From positions 1 through 7,728 of the forward strand of contig JAIPCS010000159.1 in NCBI GenBank assembly GCA_021738105.1: a stretch of 7,728 nt of DNA. The letters run 5' to 3'. Below are positions 1 to 6,146 of this stretch, piece by piece. The number at the start of each line of letters is the position of its first letter. Within the stretch, counting starts at the first letter, position 1. The DNA comes from Sulfuritalea sp. GTDB lineage: Bacteria; Pseudomonadota; Gammaproteobacteria; Burkholderiales; Rhodocyclaceae. A program made the position numbers and the translations under genes. The notes below the pieces were generated by a model, which saw only the letters and a list, made by a program, of their open reading frames with translations, had not been told where the DNA came from and did no database searches.

Positions 1-49
1 GGCACAGAAGGGCCGTATCACCAGCGACGAGTTTTTGTTTCTCCGACAC
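1..49 (-). CDS. possible start of a further operon gene, cut by the window edge
   Basis: The last two bases of the flavin-binding gene's TAG stop are followed on the - strand by an open frame that could begin with GTG at 49-47. It reads MSEKQKLVAGDTALLC and stays open to the window edge. The GTG overlaps the stop of the preceding gene by one base, a spacing typical of translational coupling. An AAGAGG lies only 2 nt upstream of the GTG, which is too close to be a good ribosome binding site. The DTALLC stretch would suit the first beta strand of a small hydrolase such as an isochorismatase-like protein, but 16 codons are too few to assign a family. Treat this as a candidate only. Confidence 0.3.
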   Translation of the reverse strand, partial: MSEKQKLVAGDTALLC

Positions 50-741
50 TACCTCTTGACGGTCCGCCGCATTGGACTCGATACCAGCCACAGCGGCAGC
101 GGCGTGACGTCAAGCCCGACCGAATTGCCGCTCGGCACGGACGCACCGGCGCGCAGATCAAGCGGCACGGTCCCGCTCCACACCTGCCAAGGCTGATCGA
201 CGTCCGTCTCCCCCGGTGGCGAAGCAGCGATCTTGGCTCCACCTTCATCTATCCGCACTCTCGCAACACCCGTGGCGGCAAGCTCACCCGCACTGGGCGG
301 GCGGACCAGGCTTGATCGTCCCGGTGACAGCTTCTCGACAAGACCCAGTAAGGCCGTATTTTTGTGCGCTGGATCGACAACCGCCTCGCCGCGGCCGAAA
401 AGAACCACCGAGCGATAGTGCAGTGAATGGCGCAATGCAGAACGAGCGAAGACCAGTCCCTCGATCAAAGCCAATGAAACACACAGCGGACTTGCACCGG
501 CGAAATTCGCGATAAGGCTTGATCCTGCCGCGCCATGTACGTACAGCCAGTCGCCCATGCGCCAGGGGCAGGTTGGCAGCACCACCGGGGCACCGTCTTC
601 GACAAATCCCACATGGCACACCAGAGCCTCGTCGAGAATTGCATTGATCGTTGCACGATCAAGAGAGCCGCGGTCCGCACGCCGCTTGAGCTTCGTTCGC
701 GGCGTTGAGACAAGTGAAGACGGATCGCCCACGGTTTTCAT
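49..741 (-). CDS. FMN-binding split-barrel (pyridoxamine 5'-phosphate oxidase superfamily) protein
   Basis: This 230-residue protein resembles the NimA-like branch of the pyridoxamine-phosphate-oxidase superfamily, whose members bind FMN in a split beta barrel. Recognisable parts are TPRTKLKRRADRGSLDRATI at about 13-32, the first barrel strand ALVCHVGFVEDGAPVVLPT (39-57), DWLYVHGAAGSS (64-75), and the segment with SLHYRSVVLFGRGE at 106-119. These are usual landmarks of flavin-nucleotide-binding proteins, and the length is normal for the family. It is cytoplasmic, with no signal peptide. The start lies only 2 nt after the stop of the AhpD-like gene and has no clear Shine-Dalgarno sequence, so translation is probably coupled. 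True PNPO activity (vitamin B6 salvage) is unlikely from this subfamily; a flavin- or F420-type redox role is possible. Substrate unknown. Confidence 0.85.
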   Translation of the reverse strand: MKTVGDPSSLVSTPRTKLKRRADRGSLDRATINAILDEALVCHVGFVEDGAPVVLPTCPWRMGDWLYVHGAAGSSLIANFAGASPLCVSLALIEGLVFARSALRHSLHYRSVVLFGRGEAVVDPAHKNTALLGLVEKLSPGRSSLVRPPSAGELAATGVARVRIDEGGAKIAASPPGETDVDQPWQVWSGTVPLDLRAGASVPSGNSVGLDVTPLPLWLVSSPMRRTVKR

Positions 742-743
742 AC

Positions 744-1202
744 TCAGGAACCCGGTGTCCGATCCACCGTCGGCGGCACCCGTGCCGCCATCATCAAGCG
801 GTTCCAGGCATTGATCTCGACCACCGCCAGACTCAGTTCGACAATTTGCGCTCCGGGGAAATGGGTGCTCGCTTGCTCATAGGCTTCGTCGGTCACCTCA
901 CCACCCGGCAGCCTCGTCAAGACTTCGGCCCAAGCCAGCGCGGCACGTTCTGCGGCGCTGTAGATCGGCGCTTCATGCCAGGCCGCCAGCAAGTGCATAC
1001 GCTGTTCGCCGACACCGAGTTTGCGCGCCGCGGCTACGTGCATCGCAATGCAAAAAGCACAGCCGTTGAGTTGCGAGACGCGGATCTTGATCAGTTCCAG
1101 CATTCCCGCGTCCAGCCCACTGGCGTGCACCTGGGCATTGAGACCCAGCATGGCCGCATACCCGCCCGGACTGGCATTGCGCAGATCGAATCGCGCCGGC
1201 AT
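744..1202 (-). CDS. carboxymuconolactone decarboxylase / AhpD-like alkylhydroperoxidase family protein
   Basis: I place the start at the ATG at 1202 (152 residues, MPARFDLRN). The longer version starting at 1223 would put the AAGGAG ribosome binding site (1209-1214) inside the coding sequence. The protein has the AhpD-type signature with spacing E-x11-C-x2-C-x3-H: Glu36, Cys48, Cys51 and His55 within ELIKIRVSQLNGCAFCIAMH. In AhpD the two cysteines and the histidine carry out thiol peroxidase chemistry, so this is likely a peroxidase or disulfide reductase rather than a true 4-carboxymuconolactone decarboxylase. The rest is all-helical, as expected (LAWAEVLTRLPGGEVTDEAY). The gene starts 17 nt after the SnoaL-like gene and is followed after 2 nt by the flavin-binding gene, so the three are probably one transcript. 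Its physiological oxidant is unknown. Confidence 0.88.
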   Translation of the reverse strand: MPARFDLRNASPGGYAAMLGLNAQVHASGLDAGMLELIKIRVSQLNGCAFCIAMHVAAARKLGVGEQRMHLLAAWHEAPIYSAAERAALAWAEVLTRLPGGEVTDEAYEQASTHFPGAQIVELSLAVVEINAWNRLMMAARVPPTVDRTPGS

Positions 1203-1208
1203 CGTTGT

Positions 1209-1214
1209 CTCCTT
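1209..1214 (-). promoter_or_regulatory. ribosome binding site of the AhpD-like gene
   Basis: AAGGAG lies 6 nt before the ATG at 1202. It decides the start: the upstream in-frame ATGs at 1223 and 1217 would overlap this site and have no comparable signal of their own. Confidence 0.75.
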
Positions 1215-1219
1215 CATGA

Positions 1220-1666
1220 TCAAGCCGCCAGCGCTGGGCGCTTAGCACCCAACTGCCGCAGCAACCCGTCAAGATCGTAGTAGAAGCGCTCGCCGGCCAT
1301 CAAACCGTCGCGGAAAGGCACGAACACCGCAAAACGAAATTCGATAGCGCGACCGGTCGGAGCCAGGCCCATAAAAGGACCAACGTGGACGCCGGTAAAG
1401 CGGGTTTCAGCCACATAGAGGCCATCCTCGGTCCACATTCTTCGATCATGGCTCTCCGGTGTGACGACGATGCTCAGGCCCTCCCACCACATCCGGTAAT
1501 ACTCCGCGGCACCGGCATGACCGAAAAACTTCCGGCCCAAGGCCATGTCTTCGAAAACGCATTCCGGGTGGAGGGTGGCCAGCGTGTCATCCATCCGATG
1601 TGCATTTTCAGCTTCAAGATGACGCATGATCAGCGCCTTCTGTTCTTGACGCGATTTCTCTTGCAT
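1220..1666 (-). CDS. SnoaL-like / nuclear transport factor 2 family protein
   Basis: From the ATG at 1666 this is a 148-residue protein of the NTF2-like superfamily, close to the SnoaL ester-cyclase group. Landmarks are the N-terminal helix (ALIMRHLEAENAHRMDDTLATLHPECVFE in two parts, about 11-39), the GHAGAAEYYRMWWEGL helix (49-64), and the C-terminal sheet with GRAIEFRFAVFVPFRDGL (105-122) and AGERFYYDLDGLLRQLG (124-140). These folds form a conical cup that binds small hydrophobic ligands; some are cyclases or isomerases and many only bind. I cannot name the substrate. The open frame extends upstream to 1738, but the AAGGAA at 1672-1677 sits 5 nt before the 1666 ATG and the extension would run through the promoter region, so I chose the shorter form. 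It is the first gene of the operon facing away from the MocR regulator. Confidence 0.85.
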   Translation of the reverse strand: MQEKSRQEQKALIMRHLEAENAHRMDDTLATLHPECVFEDMALGRKFFGHAGAAEYYRMWWEGLSIVVTPESHDRRMWTEDGLYVAETRFTGVHVGPFMGLAPTGRAIEFRFAVFVPFRDGLMAGERFYYDLDGLLRQLGAKRPALAA

Positions 1667-1671
1667 GACTT

Positions 1672-1677
1672 TTCCTT
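1672..1677 (-). promoter_or_regulatory. ribosome binding site of the SnoaL-like gene
   Basis: AAGGAA, 5 nt before the ATG at 1666, supports the 148-residue form over the 172-residue form. Confidence 0.65.
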
Positions 1678-1693
1678 GGTTGTTTTCAGTCGG

Positions 1694-1722
1694 CGTATAG
1701 TGCCCATTGTTTGGCCTGTTCA
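1694..1722 (-). promoter_or_regulatory. candidate sigma70-type promoter of the SnoaL-AhpD-flavin operon
   Basis: On the - strand TGAACA (1717-1722) and TATACG (1694-1699) are separated by exactly 17 bp. Each hexamer matches the consensus at four of six positions. Transcription would begin near 1687, giving a short leader with the AAGGAA site. One of the two TAGTGCC repeats overlaps the -10 element and the other lies directly upstream of the -35 element. Predicted by eye only. Confidence 0.4.
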
Positions 1723-1730
1723 GTAGTGCC
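1698..1730. promoter_or_regulatory. direct repeats, candidate operator of the MocR regulator
   Basis: TAGTGCC occurs at 1698-1704 and again at 1724-1730 in the same orientation, 26 bp apart start to start, which is about two and a half helical turns. Both copies lie in the 105-bp region between the divergent regulator and operon. MocR/GabR/PdxR regulators are known to bind direct repeats in such divergent regions. That these repeats are the operator is an inference. Confidence 0.45.
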
Positions 1731-1758
1731 ATTTTCATGATATTGATTGAGCCAATTC

Positions 1759-1764
1759 AGGAGG
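1759..1764 (+). promoter_or_regulatory. strong Shine-Dalgarno sequence pointing to an AUU start
   Basis: AGGAGG lies 7 nt before an ATT codon at 1772-1774 that is in frame with the MocR regulator. There is no ATG, GTG or TTG at a suitable distance. The next possible start in that frame, TTG at 1814, is about 50 nt downstream of this site and has no good site of its own. Confidence 0.55.
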
Positions 1765-1813
1765 AGCTCACATTCGCCGCGCTGAAGACAAGGAACTGGG
1801 GCTGGGCCCGCGC

Positions 1814-3271
1814 TTGCCAGGTGTCTCGCGCCAAAGCTGGCTGTATTCAGAGATTCGCACGGCCATCCTTGACGGACGGATGTCACCGGGCGCGCGTCTG
1901 CCACCCAGTCGGGATTTGGCACGTCGGCTGGGCGTGTCCCGGGGAACAGTGCTGGCCGTTTTCGAGCAACTGGTTGCCGAAGGCTTTCTGGTCGGCGCAA
2001 TCGGTAAGGGTACTTTTGTGCCGACTCAGTTGCCGATGATGCGCAATCCCAAAAGTAGTGCTGCCGCGCCAATGCCGGCATCACTCGGCCGCTTGTCGCA
2101 GCGTGGAGGCTTGCTGGCCAGCAGCCCGTTCGCGATCGGAGGCCGGCCACAGGCAACGCGACCGTTTCGACCCAACCAACCGGATTTGGCCGCTTTTCCG
2201 TTCGCCTTGTGGAATCGCATCGCTGCCCGCCGCTCACGTTTGTCGCAGCGGGTCATGCTGGCCGATGGCGATGCGCGTGGCTACCAGCCGCTACGCCAAG
2301 CCATCGCCGAACATTTGCGCTATTCGATGCGTATCAATTGCCGCGCCGAACAGATTCTGATCGTCGGCAGTGTTCAGCAAGCACTCGATCTGTGCGCCCG
2401 TCTGCTGCTCGATCCTGGTGATGAAGTCTGGGTGGAAGATCCGGGCTATGTCGGTGCCCGCCAAATATTTGCGGCAAACGGTGCAAGCGTCGTGGGTGTT
2501 CCCGTCGATACCCATGGCATGGACATTGATGCCGGCATCAGTCGCGCGCCGCATGCCAGACTGGCCTATGTCACCGCAGGGCGTCAGACTCCGCTGGGCA
2601 TGCCGCTGGCCCTGGATCGCCGCCTGGCCTTGCTGGGTTGGGCAAAAAGCGCCGACGCCTGCGTGATCGAGGATGACTACGACAGCGAGTTCCGCTATTC
2701 GGGCAACCCGCTGGCAGCGCTAAAGAGTTTCGATACGCAGGAGCGGGTCATCTACGCAGGCTCGTTCAGTAAAGTCATGTTTCCGTCCTTGCGTCTGGCC
2801 TATGTCGTGGTGCCGGAATGGCTATATGGGTACTTCGCCTCCGCACTCTCGCTCACGGCGCGCCACATGTCCCTTTTACCGCAGGCCGTCCTGCATGAAT
2901 TCATCGCCGAAGGACACTTTGGTCGCCACATTCGCAGCATGCGCATGCTCTATGGAGAACGGGCAGCCGCATTGGAAGAAACTGCCAGGCGTCAGCTTGA
3001 TGGGCTGCTCACGATCTTGCCGATTACCACCGGCCTCGACGCGGCTGCTCTTCTGCCATTCGGTACGGATGACAAACGTATCGCGAAAGCGGCAGTGGCA
3101 GCCGGCATCGAGACCCGCCCGCTGTCGGTCTATGCGATCGACAGGTCGGCGCCGAGCGGCCTGGTGCTTGGATTTGCACCCTTTGACAGAAAGCAGATCG
3201 AAGCGGGGATCAATAGCCTTGCTGACGTACTCGAAGCATCCTTGATCGGCAATAGCCCAGAGCGTCCCTGA
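1814..3271 (+). CDS. MocR-family (GntR/aminotransferase fusion) transcriptional regulator
   Basis: This protein joins an N-terminal GntR-type winged helix to a fold-type-I aminotransferase-like domain, the MocR/PdxR/GabR arrangement. The DNA-binding part covers about 1-75: YSEIRTAILDGRMSPGARLP, then SRDLARRLGVSRGTVLAVFE, then the wing AEGFLVGAIGKGTFV. The PLP domain shows EDPGYVGAR, EDDYDSEFRY (Asp287, expected to contact the pyridine nitrogen) and the Schiff-base lysine Lys320 in AGSFSKVMFPSLR. The Asp-Lys spacing of 33 matches GabR (Asp279, Lys312). The length of 485 is normal. Coordinates use the TTG at 1814, but the frame is open back to 1751 and a strong Shine-Dalgarno site favours an ATT start at 1772 (499 residues). 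It likely controls the divergent operon in response to PLP or a PLP-amino compound adduct; the effector is unknown. Confidence 0.92.
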   Translation: MPGVSRQSWLYSEIRTAILDGRMSPGARLPPSRDLARRLGVSRGTVLAVFEQLVAEGFLVGAIGKGTFVPTQLPMMRNPKSSAAAPMPASLGRLSQRGGLLASSPFAIGGRPQATRPFRPNQPDLAAFPFALWNRIAARRSRLSQRVMLADGDARGYQPLRQAIAEHLRYSMRINCRAEQILIVGSVQQALDLCARLLLDPGDEVWVEDPGYVGARQIFAANGASVVGVPVDTHGMDIDAGISRAPHARLAYVTAGRQTPLGMPLALDRRLALLGWAKSADACVIEDDYDSEFRYSGNPLAALKSFDTQERVIYAGSFSKVMFPSLRLAYVVVPEWLYGYFASALSLTARHMSLLPQAVLHEFIAEGHFGRHIRSMRMLYGERAAALEETARRQLDGLLTILPITTGLDAAALLPFGTDDKRIAKAAVAAGIETRPLSVYAIDRSAPSGLVLGFAPFDRKQIEAGINSLADVLEASLIGNSPERP

Positions 3272-3338
3272 AATCCTCGGCGATCGCGGCGAAACGAATA
3301 CGAACGGTGTCCGCCGGAAAAATCAAACGAGCGTAGTT

Positions 3339-3390
3339 CAACGTCGCCAGACCTTGGAGTATTGACGCTCAATACACTCCTCTGGCGTTG
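3339..3390. terminator. long imperfect inverted repeat at convergent gene ends
   Basis: GGAGTATTG (3356-3364) pairs with the arm at 3370-3380 (a 2-nt bulge, 5-nt loop). It is flanked by CCAGA (3347-3351) pairing with TCTGG (3381-3385), then CAACG (3339-3343) pairing with CGTTG (3386-3390). The structure spans the stop codon of the multidomain gene. It sits between convergent genes and could stop transcripts from either side. There is no U-tract on either strand, so it is not a classical intrinsic terminator. Confidence 0.4.
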
Positions 3391-5984
3391 AGGAATCGAC
3401 CGTATTCCAAATCCTGATCTCTGATGTGCTCCCCCAGCCACGACTCAAAGAAGCTCAGAAAATCTGCTTTCTCGGGCACTTCCCCGCCTTGCACCCGGTT
3501 CGAATAGTCGACTATCTGATTGATCAGATACCCATGCCCTGAACTATGACCGGCCGCTTCGGGATAATCGTAAAGCGCCATCAAGGTTTCCTCTGCGGCG
3601 CAGTGATATCGAGCGTAATCGATCAGTGCTTCAAAGGTTGAAGTCAGCACTTGTCGATCGGCATCCTGATACAGGTTTTCGGCGATCACGTTGGCGATTT
3701 CGATCAGGCGCTTGTGATGCAAATCCATACGAGCCACGTTGATGGATAACTCATGGCGCCAGACTATTCCTGTCGCCGGATCGAAGCCATGGGCGAAACG
3801 GGCCGCCCTCTGCTGAAAGTTTTCGAACAGTTTCCAGCGCAGAATCGGCACATCTCGCAGTACCTCCCCTGGAATCTGTACCACGGTAGTGTCCTCCGTC
3901 GCCTGAACGCGAAACAGGCATGGTGTCTTGAACACGGCGGCCTCTTCACCAAAATAGTCGCGCGCCTCGAGAACATCGACTACCTTGCGCCCAACCAGGC
4001 GCTCGATCCGACCCGAGCGAATGATATTGAACACAGAAAGATCCTGGCCGGCCACTGATTCGCCTGGCTGAAAGCGCTTCTCTTTTGCGGCATCGACGAT
4101 GGCACCGAGCACGGCGACCTGAAGTCCATCGCCGAACAGATTCGTCATATTGAGAAAGGTGCTCAAATCAACGGCGCGTCGCATCCGGTCAAGCAAACCG
4201 TTACGCTGTACCACGGCCGCAAAGAGATCTGCCGGCAAACGCAACATGTGTACAAAGGACGCCGCCCGATAGGTATGCTGGGATGGTCGATTTTCCAGCA
4301 TGGCGCTGCCACCGATCAGTGATCCCACCGAAAGGCTGCCGTAAAGATGGTCGCGGGTACGAATCTTTTCCACCAGTCCGCTAACCAGCAGAAACACTTC
4401 CTGCGGAGTCCCTCCCTCCTTAAGCAGGATGGACCCGGGGTTGATCTCCACCATGGGGTGATTGAGCAGCATGCGCATATCGTGCAACGGCACGCCGGGC
4501 AAATGTGCCTGCAGATAATCGAACGCGATGTGGCGCAGTCCGTCTGATTGGCCCGCAATCAGCACATTGGAACTGCCAAATACGGCGCTGGACCCGATTT
4601 CCTTTTCTTCCGGCGTCAAGGCGCTGGCCCGATGGGCGAGCAGGAGTTGAGTGGATGGATCAACTCGGAAGTCCCTGGCTTCACCATGAATCATGCCGCC
4701 GCCGATATCGATCTTTTTCAAATCGGCAGCCACCATATAGGCGTTGCGGAAGCGCTCATACGCCTCACGATCCAAACCCGGCGCCTCAGCGTCTTCGGTA
4801 ACCATGCCATTCAGCACGTCTAGCGACACAATGTCGGCAAAATGGGCGTAGCTACGATAGCCATTGCCCCACAGGGTACGAAACACAAGGACATTGGCTT
4901 CGACCGGATGCGGCGAGGATACGGGCATCACTTCCAGTCCCTCGACGTCGTTCCAGGATTCCTCGACCAGATCACAAACGTCGAAATAGTCCTCGAAGCG
5001 CTCTTCCTCGACACCCAGCAGTGCTGCCAGTTTTTTCGCAGTCGAAACCCGTACCAGCGATGTCGCGAAGTAGCGAATGCGCCGACCGGCACGCATCAGC
5101 GCCGTCAAGCCAGCAAAGTGATCATCATGTGCATGGGTGTGAAAAATGCCATCGACCTGGTCAATACTGATGCCCAGCGCCGTCATGGTGTCAGCAAGTC
5201 GCGGCCCGGCGTCAATCAGGAAGACGCGCCCTTGATGAATGAGAATGCTCGACATGCAGGGACGATTGACATCCCAGCCATCCCCTTCGCCCGAATGAAT
5301 CACGGAAAAATATTCCGGCTTGAATCGGTGGTAGCCCAGCGTGTAGGCACATTGATAACTTTCGCCCGGCGGCAAATTGATGTCTACGGTGACGGTTTCA
5401 CCACGAAAACTGAACTCGAACACGTTGGGTTGCAGCCGGCGGATGCCCACACCCTCCGCCAGTTCCAGCACGTTTTCGCCAAGATATCGGGTATCGAGAA
5501 AATCTCCGGTCGGTCGAATTCGACCAAACGCAAAGCGGAGCTTCAGGCGCATCATCGCCTTTGCCTGTTCCGGCGAGGCACCGGCCTCAATGATCTCCTC
5601 GCGCGATACCAGTCCGTAGTTTCCGCGATAAATGTAGCGCATCTGCGAATCGACCTGTTCTGTCGATCCGATCAGCATCGGCTTTCGTCCGGTATTGTTG
5701 GGATGCCCGGGAATGATCAAACCCTGCTTGTAAAGCATCTGCAAAACCGGAAACTCGGCGAGATTGGCAAATTCTCCGTTCTGCAGCGAGTGATCCGATA
5801 GCAGGACCGCATTGGGTCCTGTTTCGCAGGCTACTCCATTGACTTCATGGGGCACGATTAGCCCGCGTTTGGCCAAGTGCTTTACCGCATCTGCCGGACA
5901 ACCGCAGAGGATATGCAGGCCTGCCTCGGGGATGTCTACCCAGTAGATTCCAGAAGCGACATTAACTTTTTGAATCCCTTGCAT
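3369..5984 (-). CDS. metallo-beta-lactamase fold / double cNMP-binding-like / bacteriohemerythrin fusion protein
   Basis: This 871-residue cytoplasmic protein has four parts. Residues 1 to about 185 are a region I do not recognise, with CGCPADAVKHLAKRG and ETGPNAVLLSDHSLQNGEF. A metallo-beta-lactamase fold runs from about 186 to 450 with HxHxDH at 284-289; later candidate ligands are His359, Asp384 and His433. Two cyclic-nucleotide-binding-like domains follow at about 500-595 and 613-715. The first has GGSAML (558-563) and the second GEEAAV (679-684) where the phosphate-binding cassette should be, and both lack the usual arginine after the proline. The C-terminus from about 740 is a bacteriohemerythrin with all seven diiron ligands: His757, His794, Glu798, His813, His817, His853, Asp858. 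The hydrolase substrate is unknown; O2 or NO binding at the diiron site probably regulates it. The ATG at 5984 is the only conventional start before an upstream stop, and no clear ribosome binding site is seen. Confidence 0.9.
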   Translation of the reverse strand: MQGIQKVNVASGIYWVDIPEAGLHILCGCPADAVKHLAKRGLIVPHEVNGVACETGPNAVLLSDHSLQNGEFANLAEFPVLQMLYKQGLIIPGHPNNTGRKPMLIGSTEQVDSQMRYIYRGNYGLVSREEIIEAGASPEQAKAMMRLKLRFAFGRIRPTGDFLDTRYLGENVLELAEGVGIRRLQPNVFEFSFRGETVTVDINLPPGESYQCAYTLGYHRFKPEYFSVIHSGEGDGWDVNRPCMSSILIHQGRVFLIDAGPRLADTMTALGISIDQVDGIFHTHAHDDHFAGLTALMRAGRRIRYFATSLVRVSTAKKLAALLGVEEERFEDYFDVCDLVEESWNDVEGLEVMPVSSPHPVEANVLVFRTLWGNGYRSYAHFADIVSLDVLNGMVTEDAEAPGLDREAYERFRNAYMVAADLKKIDIGGGMIHGEARDFRVDPSTQLLLAHRASALTPEEKEIGSSAVFGSSNVLIAGQSDGLRHIAFDYLQAHLPGVPLHDMRMLLNHPMVEINPGSILLKEGGTPQEVFLLVSGLVEKIRTRDHLYGSLSVGSLIGGSAMLENRPSQHTYRAASFVHMLRLPADLFAAVVQRNGLLDRMRRAVDLSTFLNMTNLFGDGLQVAVLGAIVDAAKEKRFQPGESVAGQDLSVFNIIRSGRIERLVGRKVVDVLEARDYFGEEAAVFKTPCLFRVQATEDTTVVQIPGEVLRDVPILRWKLFENFQQRAARFAHGFDPATGIVWRHELSINVARMDLHHKRLIEIANVIAENLYQDADRQVLTSTFEALIDYARYHCAAEETLMALYDYPEAAGHSSGHGYLINQIVDYSNRVQGGEVPEKADFLSFFESWLGEHIRDQDLEYGRFLNARGVY

Positions 5985-6044
5985 CAGGACAGTCCGGTAA
6001 TTTCTGTCGAAGGTCCCTATTTTGCTTCAGAAATTCGCCTTGTG

Positions 6045-6065
6045 ACACTTGAGTTGCGGAAGTGT
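6045..6065. promoter_or_regulatory. inverted repeat upstream of the multidomain hemerythrin gene
   Basis: ACACTT (6045-6050) and AAGTGT (6060-6065) form a perfect inverted repeat with a 9-nt spacer, about 60 bp upstream of the ATG at 5984. It could be a regulator binding site for that gene. It does not fit the FNR (TTGAT-N4-ATCAA) or CRP (TGTGA-N6-TCACA) consensus. No convincing promoter was found around it. Confidence 0.3.
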
Positions 6066-6098
6066 AAAGAAAGCTTACGGTCGATTTTGTCTATCGTC

Positions 6099-6127
6099 AG
6101 CCCGGGGATCCTCATTAGAAACGGGCT
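6099..6127 (-). other. weak hairpin downstream of the YkgJ-like gene
   Basis: AGCCCG and CGGGCT form a 6-bp stem with a 17-nt loop, about 20 nt past the stop at 6147. There is no U-tract after it, so termination here is doubtful. The 162-bp gap before the multidomain gene otherwise holds only the ACACTT/AAGTGT repeat, so read-through co-transcription cannot be excluded. Confidence 0.2.
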
Positions 6128-6146
6128 CGACAATCAGGCTCGCGGC

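Noticed and set aside
284..290. Flavodiiron protein identity considered for the MBL-hemerythrin fusion (protein residues listed here)
   Set aside because: Flavodiiron proteins have HxExDH and a flavodoxin domain. This protein has HxHxDH and no flavodoxin domain.
1669..1738. Longer N-terminus (24 extra residues) for the SnoaL-like protein
   Set aside because: The extension overlaps the promoter and the direct repeats, and a good ribosome binding site lies just before the internal ATG.
1707..2039. + strand frame overlapping the start of the MocR regulator
   Set aside because: It would replace the clear winged-helix sequence in the other frame and has no ribosome binding site. I also considered a frameshifted N-terminus for the regulator, but the upstream text in the regulator's own frame is a better fit.
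4842..5801. Long open frame of 319 codons on the + strand
   Set aside because: It lies wholly antisense to the metallo-beta-lactamase part of the fusion gene, whose domains are clear. The translation resembles no family and there is no ribosome binding site.
6101..6113. CCCGGGGATCCTC, identical to part of a common cloning-vector polylinker, suggesting contamination
   Set aside because: The match stops after 13 bases and the flanks do not continue as a polylinker, so chance is the simplest explanation.
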